A stretch of 64,000 bases of DNA from Seriola aureovittata (GCF_021018895.1 NC_079373.1:27373875-27437874); one strand, 5' to 3'; numbered from the stretch's first letter, positions 26,728 to 37,420 are shown. Notes: generated by a model from the sequence alone, not told the origin. Made by a program: numbers and translations.

Positions 26728-29700
26728 ACTCAGTGGCCAATCGCAATGTGTAATCAATTGTTTGTAGTTATTTGTTTGACACAATGTGGAGCACCGAGTC
26801 ATCTACGTGTCATAAAGTCTACTTGGCAATTCAAACACCTGCAGTGGAGAATGTGGTATACAGTATTGATTAATGATTAATGTCAGAAAGCTTCTGCTCA
26901 TGTTAATGTATACAGTACACCCCCGCCCTCACCCCACCAGGAGCCACCGCCACATATAGGATCAGATTGTGTGGAAACCCTGGAGAAGAGGTTTGATTGG
27001 TCGTATGTTGCTGCTTTAAACAAAGAGCTGTTTAAACTCCCAGGACGCTGCTGCATCAGGTGTCTGCTGTTGGCTGTCAATATCAGCTCAGGTGTTGTCC
27101 AGGTTACCAGGTTACCACTCCCCCTGGCACCGTCTTTGTCTCTTCCCCCTCCCCCTGTCTTATTGCAGCAGTCAGTCAGGAGGAAGTGTTTAGACGCTGA
27201 CACGTTGCTCCAGGTAACAAAAGCTGCGTTTCACTTCCTGTTGCTCTCTCAGGTCAGGTGGGTGTTTTACAGACACTCAGGTGTGTGAGTCTGAGTTCAG
27301 AGGAGCGTTTAACGGAGGTCGAGTTTTATTTGTATTGGAACTTGTTGCTCAGGTAACAGTGTTTCCCCACAGAGTCAGGTGACTCTGGTTTCTGTGGGGG
27401 GAATGGGTGGGGGGGGGGCAGCTTGGACTCAACGAGGTCATCGCTGCAACAGTAACTATAGAAACATTTCTTTCCTTTATTCATGTATGAATTGTTTCTT
27501 TTTTTTTTACATGTATTGATTGTTGAGTCTGTATGAAAACATGAGTCATCTGTTAAATGAAAAAAACTTTTACTTTTGTCATAGTCAAATATGAAAAAGT
27601 GTTTTTGTGTCGTTACGAAAACTTCTGCATCAAATCATCAATAATAATCAGACAGTCCTGAATTAACTCCGACTTGCTTTAACGTTACATTTTCTGACTG
27701 ACACCACGAAGCAGCAAAGACCTGAAACTAGTTTATTTCAGGTTTATCTCATTCATGGTCTGTATTCGGTTCTTTCCTCAATTTAATATTTATTTCATTT
27801 TAATTGTTCCCAGCAGTTCGAAAAACTGAACTCAGAAATGCAGCTTTCACTTTATACAATAGACATTAATTCCAATAAGTGACATTATCTCTAATAAATG
27901 ACATTATGTCTTTTTGCCTTTTCCCCAGTGTTTCTATCAGTAGATTTCATGGACATGTCTTTAGACGTCCTTTAGTCTCGTGCGTCTTCACTAACCTGAA
28001 GTGCAGTGACACATTTCAACACGTCTGCAGTTCTCAGGAGTTCCTCCCATCACTGAAGAGTCAGGGTTCATTTAGAGACTTTAGAGACTTGGTTCCTCTG
28101 TCTTCCAGTGGACAGAGGAGAGACGAGGAGGCGAGGGAGGTGTTTCCCTGTGGGACCGGGGACGTTGTGGCTCATGGTCGGCACGCCGTGTCTGGGCCTC
28201 AGTCACGTTTTTAAATCAGAAAACAACCAAATTCACTCCATCATTCCTCTACATCCACTTCTGTGTGGGAGCGTTTCCACAGCGACGGCTGACACCTTCC
28301 CAGTGCTTCCTGTTCTGCCCCCCACCCCTCACCAGCTGCTTCCCACCTGATAATTACAGGGTCAGGGTCCTCCGCACTGCCCCTCCTTCATCATCATCCT
28401 CCTCCTCCTGTCCTTTGTTTCTTTATTTCTCCTTTCACTGCTCTCACCTCCTGTCTCCTCCCAGCTCCTCCCTTAGCCCCCTCCCTTCTCCTCCAGCTCC
28501 TGGACAGATGAAATGGTGAAATATACTTTTAAAACGTGAGACGTTGTCATTCAAACGGCTTCATCATCATCATCATCATCATCACGTCGTGCAGTTACTG
28601 AGCTGCGTTCAGCTGCTGGGTGTCATGACTTTGTTTGTAAAGTTTGTTTTGAATAAATGCCTTCAGTCTTGTGGACTCTGTTGTCATGGTGACCTGTGGG
28701 TAAACGCTCTCTGGGACTGGATCTATCTGCTTTATTGACCCACCTATGGACGGACATGTTGACCTGTGTCTCTGTTACGTGTTTTCAGTCCTAACTCGTC
28801 TCTCTCCTCTCTGTCTCCCTCCCCCTCCAGATGGAGTCTCCAGTCTCCACCCCCGCTCCTCCCCCTCTCCACCTCCTCGCTCCCGTCGCCAACAGCGACA
28901 TCTCGTCTCCCTGTGAGCAGATCATGGTTCGCACGCGCTCAGTAGCGGTGAACACGGCGGACGCCGCGCTGGCCACCGAGCCGGAGTGCCTGGGACCCTG
29001 TGAGCCAGGCACCAGCGTCAACCTGGAGGGCATCGTGTGGCAGGAGACGGAGGACGGTGAGTTCACGCCGTCTGATACACCGAGGCTGGAGTCTCAGATC
29101 TGAGGCTGGAGGTCTGCTGACATATCTCGACATTAAGCCGCTTCCAGCAGAATTATTATCTTGTTCTCCATGAAATCAAACAGCTCGTTTTTCATTTTGT
29201 TTTTGCACAATTGATAAAATTTAAAATCATGAGGCATTAAAGCAATAAAAAAAGGGCTGTGGAGAGATTTAAAAACTCTAAAAGGTTTTATAAAGAAAAA
29301 TCTAAAATAAACATATTTCCACGACACACACAAAATAGAGGACGAGGAACTCACATTAGATCATGTTGTCCTGTTGAGCCTGTTTGTGTAAAACAGAGAG
29401 GAGATTGAGGAGGAGGAGGATGAAATCAGCCAAATTAATTTCAGGAGCAAATCTGTGATTAAAAAGTCACACACTTATTATAAAGGATTGTTTCTAAAAG
29501 ACACAACCCAACATCACATCCTGTTTTACCTTTTATTCAGCTGGAACTCTTAGTGATGATGGGACTGTTTTCAAATCTTCTTGTCATCCTCAAACACGTC
29601 ATGAACCTATTAAATTCAGGAAACAGGAAAACAAAGGACTGAGACTTTCACTTTAAAACATTAGGCGTGCATCTGTTTAACGGATCAGAGGGACAGTGAA

Positions 29701-30001
29701 TGCAGCACAGAAGCAGATTTCTAGGTCTGTGTAAGTTTGTTTGGTTTCTTCAGTCGTGGAGCATCAACACCACTGAGGCTTGAGCTTTGTGCCATGAACT
29801 GTGAGATACTTTTATTTTCAAAGATAAGAAAATGTTTTTTAAAACATCGAATGTTGTTTTTAGACAGTTGTCTTCACAGGTGCTTTGAGAGTTAATGATG
29901 AGAGGTACAAAATAACTTTTATAAAATAAGACTTTTATTTTGTGAAGAAATAACAAACATGAAGTTAGGTTGATCTAAGTTAAGAAGATAAAATCCTGGA
30001 T

Positions 30002-30055
<54 letters not shown>

Positions 30056-30200
30056 AGCGGTGTGTGTGTGTGTGTGGAGGTGACAGGAAGCAGCTTCACC
30101 TGCTGCTGTTGGTGGAAAGTTGAGCCTCAAGCTTCAGTTTCTCTCTGATGTGACTGGATCTCAGAAACCTCACAACCTCTGAGCAGCAGGAGGAGGAGTC

Positions 30201-30280
<80 letters not shown>

Positions 30281-33200
30281 GTATGCTGGTTGTCAACGTC
30301 ACCTGGAGGAACAAGACGTATGTGGGAACCCTGCTGGACTGTACGAGACACGACTGGGCCCCACCGAGGTATTTCAACACACACACACACACAGATATTA
30401 ATGAGTCTATGATTGTGGAGCTTGAATTATTAGTTTGTTGATCGATCAGTCGTCAGAAAACTGATCATGAGCTACACTTCTCTCAGCCGCCGGCACCAGA
30501 GTATTGACGACAGGTGATCGGTGACTAGGAGCATTAATGCCGATCTACTGCTCATGTATTTTAAATGACGACCAGTTGATCGATCGAGCATCACTGACAG
30601 AAACCGTCACTCCACATCGTAACATCCTGCAGCTGAATCTTTACAGTAGCACCAAAGGTTTAACTGACTGGCTGCGTCTCTGCGTGTCGTCAGGTTCTGT
30701 GAGTCTCCGACCAGTGACGTGGAGATGCGGAGCGGTCGTGGGCGGGGCAAGAGGATGCGTCCCAGCAGCAACACGCCGCTCAACGACAACAGCAACTCGT
30801 CGGACAACAAAGGCAGCGGCAGCAGTAAGACGCGCGGAGCCGCCGCAAACAGCAAAGGGCGGCGAGGCAGCCAGACGGCCGGCGGCACCGAGGACGCCAA
30901 GGCCAGCCCCTCCTCCGCCAAGAGGAAAACCAAGCCCGCCTCGGACATGGAGCCCACCTCCAGCTCGGAGGACACCAAGGCCTCCAAACGCATGAGAACC
31001 AACTCCACCGGAGCCGCGCCCCCCCTCCCTGGAGGTAAATCTGACCCCCTGCCCCCCCCGCAGCTGGACCGTACCTGCCCCTCCCCCGTACTCATCGACT
31101 GCCCCCACCCCAACTGTAACAAGAAGTACAAGCACATCAACGGGCTGAAGTACCACCAGGCTCGAGCCCACAACGACCACGACGTTCGATTGGACCAGGA
31201 CGGAGACAGTGAGTACGGCGATGACCCCGCCCTCCATCCTGACCCCGCCTCCTGCAATGGTGCCGCCATCTCCCCTGCCCGCTCCACCACGCCCAAAGGA
31301 CGCGGCTTTGACGCCCCCTCCCCCTCATCGGGGAAACTGACGTCAAAGGGGAAGAAGAAGGCAGGGGACGCGGAGCCTGAGGTGACGGACGGCGGCGAGG
31401 AGGGGGCGTGTTTGACCGACGAGGCCAGCAACGACGGGATGGACGACAGAAAGGCCAAGAAGATGGCTGGTGGGGGCAAGCCCGATAAACTGACCCAGAA
31501 AGGCTTGAAACCGAACCGCCCCGTGGCCCCCGCCGCCCCCGGAGCCCCCTCACCCTACGCCCTGCAGGCGTCCTCCCCCGCTCTGGGCTCAGTGGTACAG
31601 TCCGTCCCTAAGAGCCCGCAGCTGAAGAGCATCCAGCCTAAACCCCCGCCGCTGGTCGACCCCGCCTCCAGCCCTGCCCTCGCCAAGGACAAGAAGAAGA
31701 AGGACAAGAAGAAGAGGGAGGGGGGGAAGGAGGGGGACAGCCCGAAGGCGATGTGTAAGGGGGGGCGGCCGGAGGAGGGGAAGAGCCCGTACTCGGAGGC
31801 GTCGGACGCTTTGCTCAACGGCTCGACGGAAGCTCATCAGAGTCGCCTCGCCAGCATCAAGGCGGAGGCCGACAAGGTGTACAGCTTCTCCGACAACGCC
31901 CCCAGCCCCTCCATCGGCGTGGCCAGCAGGATGGAGGCCGGCCTCGCGCCCCCCCTCCACCTCAACCAGAACGGCGCAGACAACGCGTCTGTCAAAACCA
32001 GCAGCCCCGCCTACTCCGACATCTCCGACGCGGGGGAGGACGGAGAGGGGAAGGCGGAGGGGGTGAAGGTGAAGTCGGAGCCTGACCAGGCGCCTCGTGA
32101 GGGCGCCAAAAAGGCGCTGTTCCCCCCCCAGCCCCCAAGTAAGGAGTCGCCCTACTACCCCAACTACGACTCCTACTATTCCCCCAGTTACCCCAACCCC
32201 AGCCCGGGGGCAGCACCTGCAGCCCCGCCTCACGCCGAGGGCGCTCAGATGAAGGTGAAGAAGGAGGAGGAGCCGGAGGTGGGGGAGGAGGGCAAACTGA
32301 AGGTGGAGCCTCAGGAGGAGAGGAAGGTGGAGCCAGGGCCTCTGCAGCCATCTGTCATCCAGCAGCGCCCCAACATGTACACCCAGCCTCTGTACTACAA
32401 CCAGTACTACGTCCCCCCCTACTCCTACTCCCCCGACCAGGCCTACCACGCCCACCTGCTGGCCTCTAACCCCGCCTACCGCCAGCAGTACGAGGAGCGG
32501 CAGCGGCAGGCCGACAAGAAGGCTGAGGGCAAAGAGCGGGAGGGGGGCGGGAAGGAAGAGTGGAAGCAGAAAGCCTCAGTGCCCCCCACGCTGTCCAGAG
32601 CCCCCAGCCTCACCGACCTCGGCGCCAAGGGTGGGCTGAACCCGGTCAAGCCCAAAGAGCCGCCGCCGCCTCCGCCGGCCTCAGAACAGGCCAAGTCCGT
32701 CATCATGGCGAAGGGGGAGGACACCAAGGCCCCCGCCGCCCAGCCGGAGGGTCTGAAGATGAAGCTGAGTGAACCAGGGCATCATGGGAAGGAGGAGTCC
32801 AAGCCGGGGGTGGAATCAGGGAGGCCAACAGGTGTGGAGCAGGCCATGTGGTACAGACAGGTAACGTTCACTTTTACACCATGTGACCAGTTGAGTCGAC
32901 TTCCTCGTTTATATTTGTTTTTACAGACAGAAACACAAGATCATTAATTACATTAATTTATTCATTCATTAAAAAATACAGTACAAGTACAAACAGCAGC
33001 TTCATGTCACCTCTGACCTCTGACCTCAGCTCCTGTCATCAGCCTGGAGGAGGTTTATTTTGACAGTGTGAAGATCAGTTAATAAAGACGCAATATACAT
33101 GTAATATCCTACATGTAATAACCTACAGGTAATAACCTACATGTAATAATCTACATGTAATAACCTATAGGTAATAATCTACATGTAATAACCTACAGGT

Positions 33201-35711
33201 AATAATCTACATGTAATAACCTACATGTAATAACCTACAGGTAATAACCTACATGTAATAACCTACAGGTAATAACCTACAGGTAATAACCTACATGTAA
33301 TAACCTACATGTAATAACCTACATGTAATAACCTACAGGTAATAATTTACAGGTAATAATCTACATGTAATAACCTACAGGACCTACAGGTAATAACCTA
33401 CAGGTAATAACTGTCTCAGTGTTTCATCCTGACGAGACACAAACCTTATTTCTGAATTCAGCTGCAGTAAATCACAGGAGGCTGGTTCAACCAATCAAAA
33501 CAAGTCTGTACTGAGGGCGGAGCTGCAGGACGACTCATAGACTTATAACAACAGTAATAACAATGATAATAATAATCAACTTTATTTACAGAGCATCATA
33601 CAAGGGATGCAGCTCTAAGTGCTTGACAATGACGATGGACAATAGAAAGACAAAAGATGATAAAACATGTAAATTAAATTAAAAACCAGTAAAATATTTA
33701 CAGATTAACAGATGAATGAATAGATTTTAGGAATTATCAAGTTTACAAGTGAGAATCTTCCTTACCTGAGCAGGTCGGACTCGTCTTCTCAGTCCCTGTG
33801 TTTCCTGTCACCTTCACTGGTCACCTGACTCACCTGTTGCTCTTCTCCTCAGGAGCCCGACTCCCGCCTGTGGCCCTACGTCTACCCACACAAATACTCG
33901 GAGGCTCCTAAGCCTCAGGAGGAGGACAGGTGGAAGGACGAGAGGGAGCGAGAGCGGGACAGGAAAGACAGGAAGGAGGAGAGGCCGCGGCCGAAGGAGG
34001 GACTCCAGAAGGAGGAGGTGAAGGAGGGGGCGGAGGGCAGGACTCAGCTGCCTCCGGAGGAGCACCGAGGGGGCGGGAAGGAGGCGCATCCCCCGCACAT
34101 GCAGTTCTCCTCCCCCCTGGCCCAGCACCAGGGCTACATGCCCTACATGCACGGACCTTACGCCTACAGTCAGGGCTACGAGCCCAGCCACCCCGGCTAC
34201 AGAGGCATGCCCTCCGTCATGATGCAGAACTACCCCGGTAAGAGAGGGGTGGGGGGGGTGGGGGGTGAACCAGGTTCATCACCAGGGGGGTCACGAGTCG
34301 TCTACTTTATGATGTTTCACACTGGCTTTGGTTCGAGGTCTGTGCTGCAGACAGAAATGTGACATAAATATCAATCAATCAGTCAGACTTTATTTGTGTC
34401 ACACTTTTCATACACACAATGCAACACAAAGTGCTTTGCAGAATAAAAGCATAAAAAACCTTCCTCCCTTCACGGAACAATAAATGACCAAGTAATAAAT
34501 AAAACAATAAAAATAAGACAATAACAGGAAGTGGGGAAACGCTGAAGACAAAGAACGATAGAGTGATAAAGATAAAATAATGAAATACTAAAACAGAGAA
34601 GATGTTTTAAAGTGAGTGAAACCAGAAATAAAAGGTAAGACAATAAAAATCAAATAAAAATGAAGAGACCTTTCTGTAAAGATCAAATGATAAAACGCTA
34701 AAACAGAGAAGATGATTGGAAGAGAGTCAAACCAGAAATAAAAGTGGAAATAAAGATAAAAGCAGGATATTAGAAACAAAAAATCCAGAAAATAATCATA
34801 GAATAAAAAGACAAACCAGTAAAACAGCTTCAAATATATAAAGGAATAAAAACAAATAAAACTCAATGGAATTTCATCTCACTGTGAATCTCTGTGTTCA
34901 GACACGTTTAAACACTGACACCTTGGTCCTCAGGCTCGTACCTGCCGGCCGGTTACTCCTTCTCCTCGTACGGGGGGAAGGTGGTGGCGGGGGAGGAGGG
35001 GGAGAAACCCTCCAGGTCGAGTCCGACGGTGAAGCCGCCCTGCGAGGCCAAAGCTCTGGACCTGCTGCAGCAGCACGCCAGCCAGTACAAGAGCAAGTCC
35101 CCGTCCATCCAGGACGGCAAGATCCCGCACGACCGCGACCGGGAGAGAGAGAGGGAGCGGGAGAGAGAGAGAGAGAGAGAGGGCGACCGGCCGCGATCCT
35201 CACCCTCCCAACGCATCCTGCCCTCCCACCATCACCTGGCATACCCACTGCTGTCGGGACAGTACGACCTGTCCTACGCCTCAGGTGAGACTCACACACA
35301 CACACACACACACACACCTGTCTGTCCAGGTGTGTGATGACACATCCAGATGTTTCCAGCAGCTGCAGAAAATCTAAAACATCAGAATAAAATGTCATAT
35401 GCTGCAGAAAAACGTCCTGAGACCGGTTCCTACATTTCCCATAATGCAGCTCTGTAGTTTTTCCTCATCAGAACCCCCCCCCCCCCCCCCCCCCCCGCAT
35501 ATTATTTAAAAGGTGTGCTGGGATTTGAGGAAAGGAATTGTGGGTTGGTTTTGATCATGTGACCTCGTCACTACACTGATCAGACTTTGACCCGTCGGCC
35601 ATGTTGGATCTGTCTGATGTGTGTGTGTCTCTCTCAGGCCTCTCCTCCTCAGCCATCGTCGCCAGTCAGCAAGCGTCCGCCCCGTCCATGTACCCCCCCG
35701 CACGGAGGTGA
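17324..35711 (+). CDS. znf609: Zinc finger protein 609 (znf609), seven coding exons
   Basis: Large nuclear regulatory protein. Mammalian ZNF609 is linked to NIPBL/Integrator-associated transcription and neuronal migration (family knowledge). Coding exons, joined in consistent phase: 17324-18049, 28831-29056, 30281-30368, 30694-32860, 33853-34237, 34934-35284, 35638-35711. The total is 4,017 nt, or 1,338 residues plus stop; human ZNF609 is about 1,411. The N-terminus carries the family's acidic block ([19 protein letters not shown], from about residue 20). Residues 243-350 hold the conserved block containing VRTRSV and [20 protein letters not shown]. One zinc finger, C-X4-C-X12-H-X4-H, starts at Cys483. 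Pro/Tyr-rich segments follow, then a C-terminus close to SLYPPPRR. I call ZNF609 rather than its paralogue ZNF608 from the N-terminal block and from the gramd2a neighbour. The final splice is uncertain, so the last few residues may differ. Confidence 0.95.
19719..19764. repeat. Perfect 14-bp inverted repeat (hairpin)
   Basis: AGCCAATCAGAAGA (19719-19732) and its exact reverse complement (19751-19764) flank an 18-nt loop. The loop contains a second near-palindrome (aggctctgagcct). A related left arm occurs at 15822-15853. Confidence 0.9.
20755..21500 (+). repeat. 23-bp minisatellite, about 32 copies
   Basis: Each unit contains gggttaaacaggtt followed by one of a few variants (gttgattca, gttgactca, tttaactca, gttaactcg). 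Alternating variant types suggest expansion by higher-order duplication. Degenerate units extend left to about 20620. Confidence 0.95.
21985..22200. mobile_element. Fish retroelement tail-like repeat
   Basis: The stretch gtcagaatctggtttattg ... aacatacaagaagtttgt ... catgacaataaacaatagaa resembles a widespread fish repeat that I associate with LINE 3' ends. The family assignment is from memory of the pattern only. Confidence 0.4.
22393..22620 (+). repeat. Dispersed fish repeat, family A, copy 3
   Basis: It shows tgttttcaggttgtccatct, catggacacgatgtctcagt and acttcttcaaatttggc, followed by the AGGTCA-rich core (ggtcaaaggtcaatgtcac, agtgacctcac). Confidence 0.75.
23480..23535 (+). repeat. GGAGGTGGA-type purine/G-rich minisatellite
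   Basis: It repeats ggaggtgga units in a G-rich strand and has G-quadruplex potential. Confidence 0.85.
23687..23767 (+). repeat. (TG)n microsatellite, about 40 units
   Basis: It is a nearly pure TG run. Confidence 0.97.
23896..24241 (+). repeat. (TCTCTG/TC)n tract, about 345 bp
   Basis: The tract is pyrimidine-rich with regularly interspersed G. Reading frames through it, Leu/Ser or Arg/Asp/Glu depending on strand, are not genes. Confidence 0.97.
24511..24650 (+). repeat. (CA)n compound array with CG and TA steps
   Basis: It alternates cacacacgcacacacacata-type blocks. CpG steps inside a purine-pyrimidine alternation give Z-DNA potential. Confidence 0.95.
26674..26727 (+). repeat. (TG)n microsatellite
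   Basis: It is a pure GT run. Confidence 0.97.
28558..28585 (+). repeat. (CAT)n microsatellite
   Basis: There are about eight tandem CAT triplets. Confidence 0.9.
28831..29056 (+). CDS. znf609: znf609 exon, codons 243-318
   Basis: The acceptor is ccccctccag with a good pyrimidine tract; the donor is GACG|gtgag; the exit phase is 1. It encodes the very conserved block starting MESPVSTPA, with [14 protein letters not shown] and [19 protein letters not shown], as in mammalian ZNF609. Confidence 0.95.
30001..30051 (+). repeat. (CA)n microsatellite
   Basis: This CA run lies about 150 nt upstream of the TG run at 30204. The two are inverted complements and could pair in the pre-mRNA. Confidence 0.95.
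30204..30278 (+). repeat. (TG)n microsatellite directly at the znf609 3' splice site
   Basis: About 37 TG units end in AG at 30279-30280, the acceptor of the 88-nt exon. UG repeats in RNA are known binding sites for TDP-43 and CELF proteins. Confidence 0.97.
30281..30368 (+). CDS. znf609: znf609 88-nt exon, codons 318-347
   Basis: It encodes [18 protein letters not shown] and the following [10 protein letters not shown], conserved in the ZNF608/609 family. The acceptor AG (30279-30280) is preceded by an uninterrupted (TG)n of about 75 nt rather than a pyrimidine tract. The donor is CCGAG|gtattt, weaker than consensus. 88 nt is not a multiple of three, so skipping would shift frame. Confidence 0.93.
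30694..32860 (+). CDS. znf609: znf609 large central exon with the C2H2 zinc finger
   Basis: This 2,167-nt exon carries about 722 codons (residues 347-1069). The acceptor is gtcgtcag and the donor is AGACAG|gtaacg. It encodes a basic [10 protein letters not shown] stretch, then the single zinc finger (Cys483, Cys488, His501, His506; core [19 protein letters not shown]). Next come a Lys-rich [11 protein letters not shown] stretch, [29 protein letters not shown], a Tyr/Pro-rich region and PSLTDLG. All appear in the same order in mammalian ZNF609. The exon is strongly GC-rich with many C-ending codons, unlike the AT-rich flanking introns. Long reading frames on the other strand here are a by-product of that composition. 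Confidence 0.96.
33095..33406 (+). repeat. 14-bp minisatellite, about 22 copies
   Basis: The unit is aataacctacatgt, alternating with aataacctacaggt. Confidence 0.95.
33560..33690. mobile_element. Fish retroelement tail-like repeat
   Basis: aatcaactttatttacagag ... cataca... gctctaagtgcttgacaatg matches a repeat pattern common in fish introns. A similar form occurs at 34370-34450 and 61570-61640. Confidence 0.45.
33853..34237 (+). CDS. znf609: znf609 exon, codons 1070-1198
   Basis: The acceptor is ttctcctcag and the donor is CCCCG|gtaaga; phase 0 in, phase 1 out. It encodes a charged Glu/Arg/Lys block ([18 protein letters not shown]), then the Tyr-rich motif [18 protein letters not shown] and MMQNYPG, matching the ZNF609 C-terminal region. 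Confidence 0.94.
34238..34933 (+). other. Non-coding: znf609 intron with retroelement-like A-rich sequence
   Basis: From about 34370 it reads caatcaatcagtcagacttt ... acaaagtgctttgcagaata, then A-rich sequence in which a segment (gataaaacgctaaaacagag and cagaagat neighbours) is partly duplicated (34575-34640 and 34690-34745). Confidence 0.7.
34934..35284 (+). CDS. znf609: znf609 exon, codons 1198-1315
   Basis: The acceptor is ttggtcctcag and the donor is TCAG|gtgaga. It encodes [34 protein letters not shown] and a His-rich stretch near the end, all recognisable in mammalian ZNF609. An (AG)n microsatellite inside the exon (about 35141-35181) encodes an alternating Arg-Glu run where the human protein has Gly/Ser-rich sequence. 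Confidence 0.94.
35141..35181 (+). repeat. Coding (AG)n microsatellite in znf609
   Basis: The gagaga-type run encodes an alternating Arg-Glu stretch within codons of the 34934-35284 exon. Confidence 0.93.
35285..35637 (+). other. Non-coding: short znf609 intron
   Basis: It contains a (CA)n just after the donor (35293-35318) and a run of 23 C residues at 35474-35496. Confidence 0.9.
35474..35496 (+). repeat. Poly(C) run of 23
   Basis: It is an uninterrupted C homopolymer, prone to slippage and to sequencing length error. Confidence 0.9.
35638..35711 (+). CDS. znf609: znf609 last coding exon
   Basis: The acceptor is tctctctcag. It encodes [20 protein letters not shown] plus PARR, very close to the human C-terminus, then TGA at 35709-35711. 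Two donors compete: AG|gtgaga at 35708, which cuts off the stop, and ACG|gtaaga at 35717, which keeps it. With the first donor joined to 36754, two residues (His-Thr) would follow before TGA at 36761. Either way the protein ends at essentially the same place. Confidence 0.88.
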
Positions 35712-35716
35712 GAACG

Positions 35717-35720
35717 GTAA

Positions 35721-35771
<51 letters not shown>

Positions 35772-36753
35772 TCCTCTGCTGCAGTCTGTAGCGCCATCTA
35801 CTGGTCTGGATGTTTGTTGATGTGACTGCAGCAGAGAGAAACCTGATCCCTCAGAGGTCAAAGGTCAGAGTTAATCATTGTTTTTAGTTTATTCAAAGTC
35901 AGACACAAACAAAGCAGCAGACAGGAAGTATGTTGAAGTGAGTTTCCTGGTGTTAAAGGTGCCAAAAAAGAAATGAGGAAGAAGAAGAATAAAAACGCAG
36001 TCGTGATCAGGATGGGAACGAGAACCGGTTCCAACTGGTTCCACCCATCGACATCATCCGCCTTCATGCTTAACGCTTCCCTCATCGATGCGTTCAACCT
36101 CCCCCTTACAAAACAGTGACGTCACGTTTTGTAGAGGCAGTAACCACAACGAAGGAGTTGAGGAGGTGTGGCTTAACTTCTTACAGCACAGAACATTCAC
36201 AGGAATCGATAAAGGATCGGATCGATGAGCAGAATCAATAATGGCGTTGGTTTCAATAAAATCTTATCGATTCCCATCCCCAGTCATGATGATGTGTCTG
36301 TAAGTCGTCAGCAGATTAACTGCCACTGAGTAACAATAAAAGCTGCAGGTTATGAAGGTGGAAATATTAAACTGTTCAAACTGTTTCTCTTCAATCCGCA
36401 AACAGATTCACCTGAGATCAAAATGTCTTAATGAGAATAAAAGAATGAAAACCTGAATGACCTGTAACATGACCCTGGACCTGTAAGGTCCTGGTTCTGG
36501 GTTCTGCCTCACCTGGACCAGCACTGTCCTGTGTGTGAGCGGGTTGAATAAAGACGTTCTTCAGCTTCACCTGTGTTGGTAATGTTAAACTAACATGAAA
36601 CTGACTCCAGACCAGCCGTGTCCCTCCGGCCCGGTCCTGGTCTCTGCCGCCGGTCCACTTCCTGTTGTGGACTCGGGGTCATGTGGGTGTGGTTTTTGAG
36701 GCGGAGCTAGGTCGACTCCCTTTTGACCTATAATGTCTTCTCACCTCCTACAG
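35717..36753 (+). other. Non-coding: final znf609 intron (3'UTR intron)
   Basis: It is bounded by gtaaga (35717) or gtgaga (35708) and ctcctacag (36753). A CA tract lies at 35721-35772. Otherwise I see nothing coding. Confidence 0.6.
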
Positions 36754-37376
36754 GCACACCTGATTGGCTGACTTCCCCCCTGCCCGGAGTCATGTGACTG
36801 GATCACATGAGGAAACGTTTCTGTTTCAACATCAGTTCAATGGTGTTTGTGTATGTTTGATTTCTCTGCCTGGACGTTCAGCCGGCCCGGCTCTGCTCCT
36901 CGCCAGACTGGACCGGAGGACTGAAGGCCTGGTCCTGCTGGTCCTGCTGGTTCCACAGGTACCACTGGTGCTCGGTGCAGAGGTTCTGGCTCAGACGGAG
37001 GACAGAGTGGACCTGGTGGGTGGAGACACACTGAGGCGCTGCAGGCCGTCGGTGCTGCTAGGACGTACAGAGAAGCAGCTGTTGTTGTTTCAGGGGGGGG
37101 GGTGGGGGGGGGGTCAGACGGTTCTGGTTCGGCCTTTACCTGCGTGACCTCTGACCTCTCTGAGCACCAGAACCAGCTGTGGACTCACCTGGACGCGTCT
37201 CAGCTTCACCTGAAATTAAAAAAAAACAAAAAAAAAAAAAACACTGTGGACGGAGGAGGACGGACCAATCAGAGCGCAGCGTTCGGACTGAAGCTGCAGC
37301 CTCAGACTGACTGACGGGGAGTCGATGCCCCCCCTGCCCCCCCCTCCCCTCTCAGTGTGTAGCTGTACTGTACTCT

Positions 37377-37420
<44 letters not shown>

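Larger units (their letters stand above)
18050..28830 (+). other. Non-coding: znf609 intron (10.8 kb)
   Basis: It is bounded by gtaaga at 18050 and ccccctccag at 28830. The content is repeats, listed separately, in AT-rich sequence. A moderately GC-rich patch at 19050-19280 has no recognisable coding sequence. Confidence 0.85.
29057..30280 (+). other. Non-coding: znf609 intron
   Basis: It is AT-rich, with a CA tract at 30001-30051, a short GT tract at 30061-30076 and the long TG tract that forms the next acceptor region. Confidence 0.85.
32861..33852 (+). other. Non-coding: znf609 intron
   Basis: It is bounded by gtaacg and ttctcctcag. It contains a 14-bp minisatellite and a retroelement-tail-like repeat. 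Confidence 0.85.

Noticed and set aside
30607..31479. 290-codon minus-strand reading frame
   Set aside because: It lies opposite the GC-rich znf609 central exon, which has clear homology on the plus strand. The frame is a composition by-product.
31589..32455. 288-codon minus-strand reading frame
   Set aside because: Same cause: Leu/Val/Gly-rich shadow of the znf609 exon with no family resemblance.
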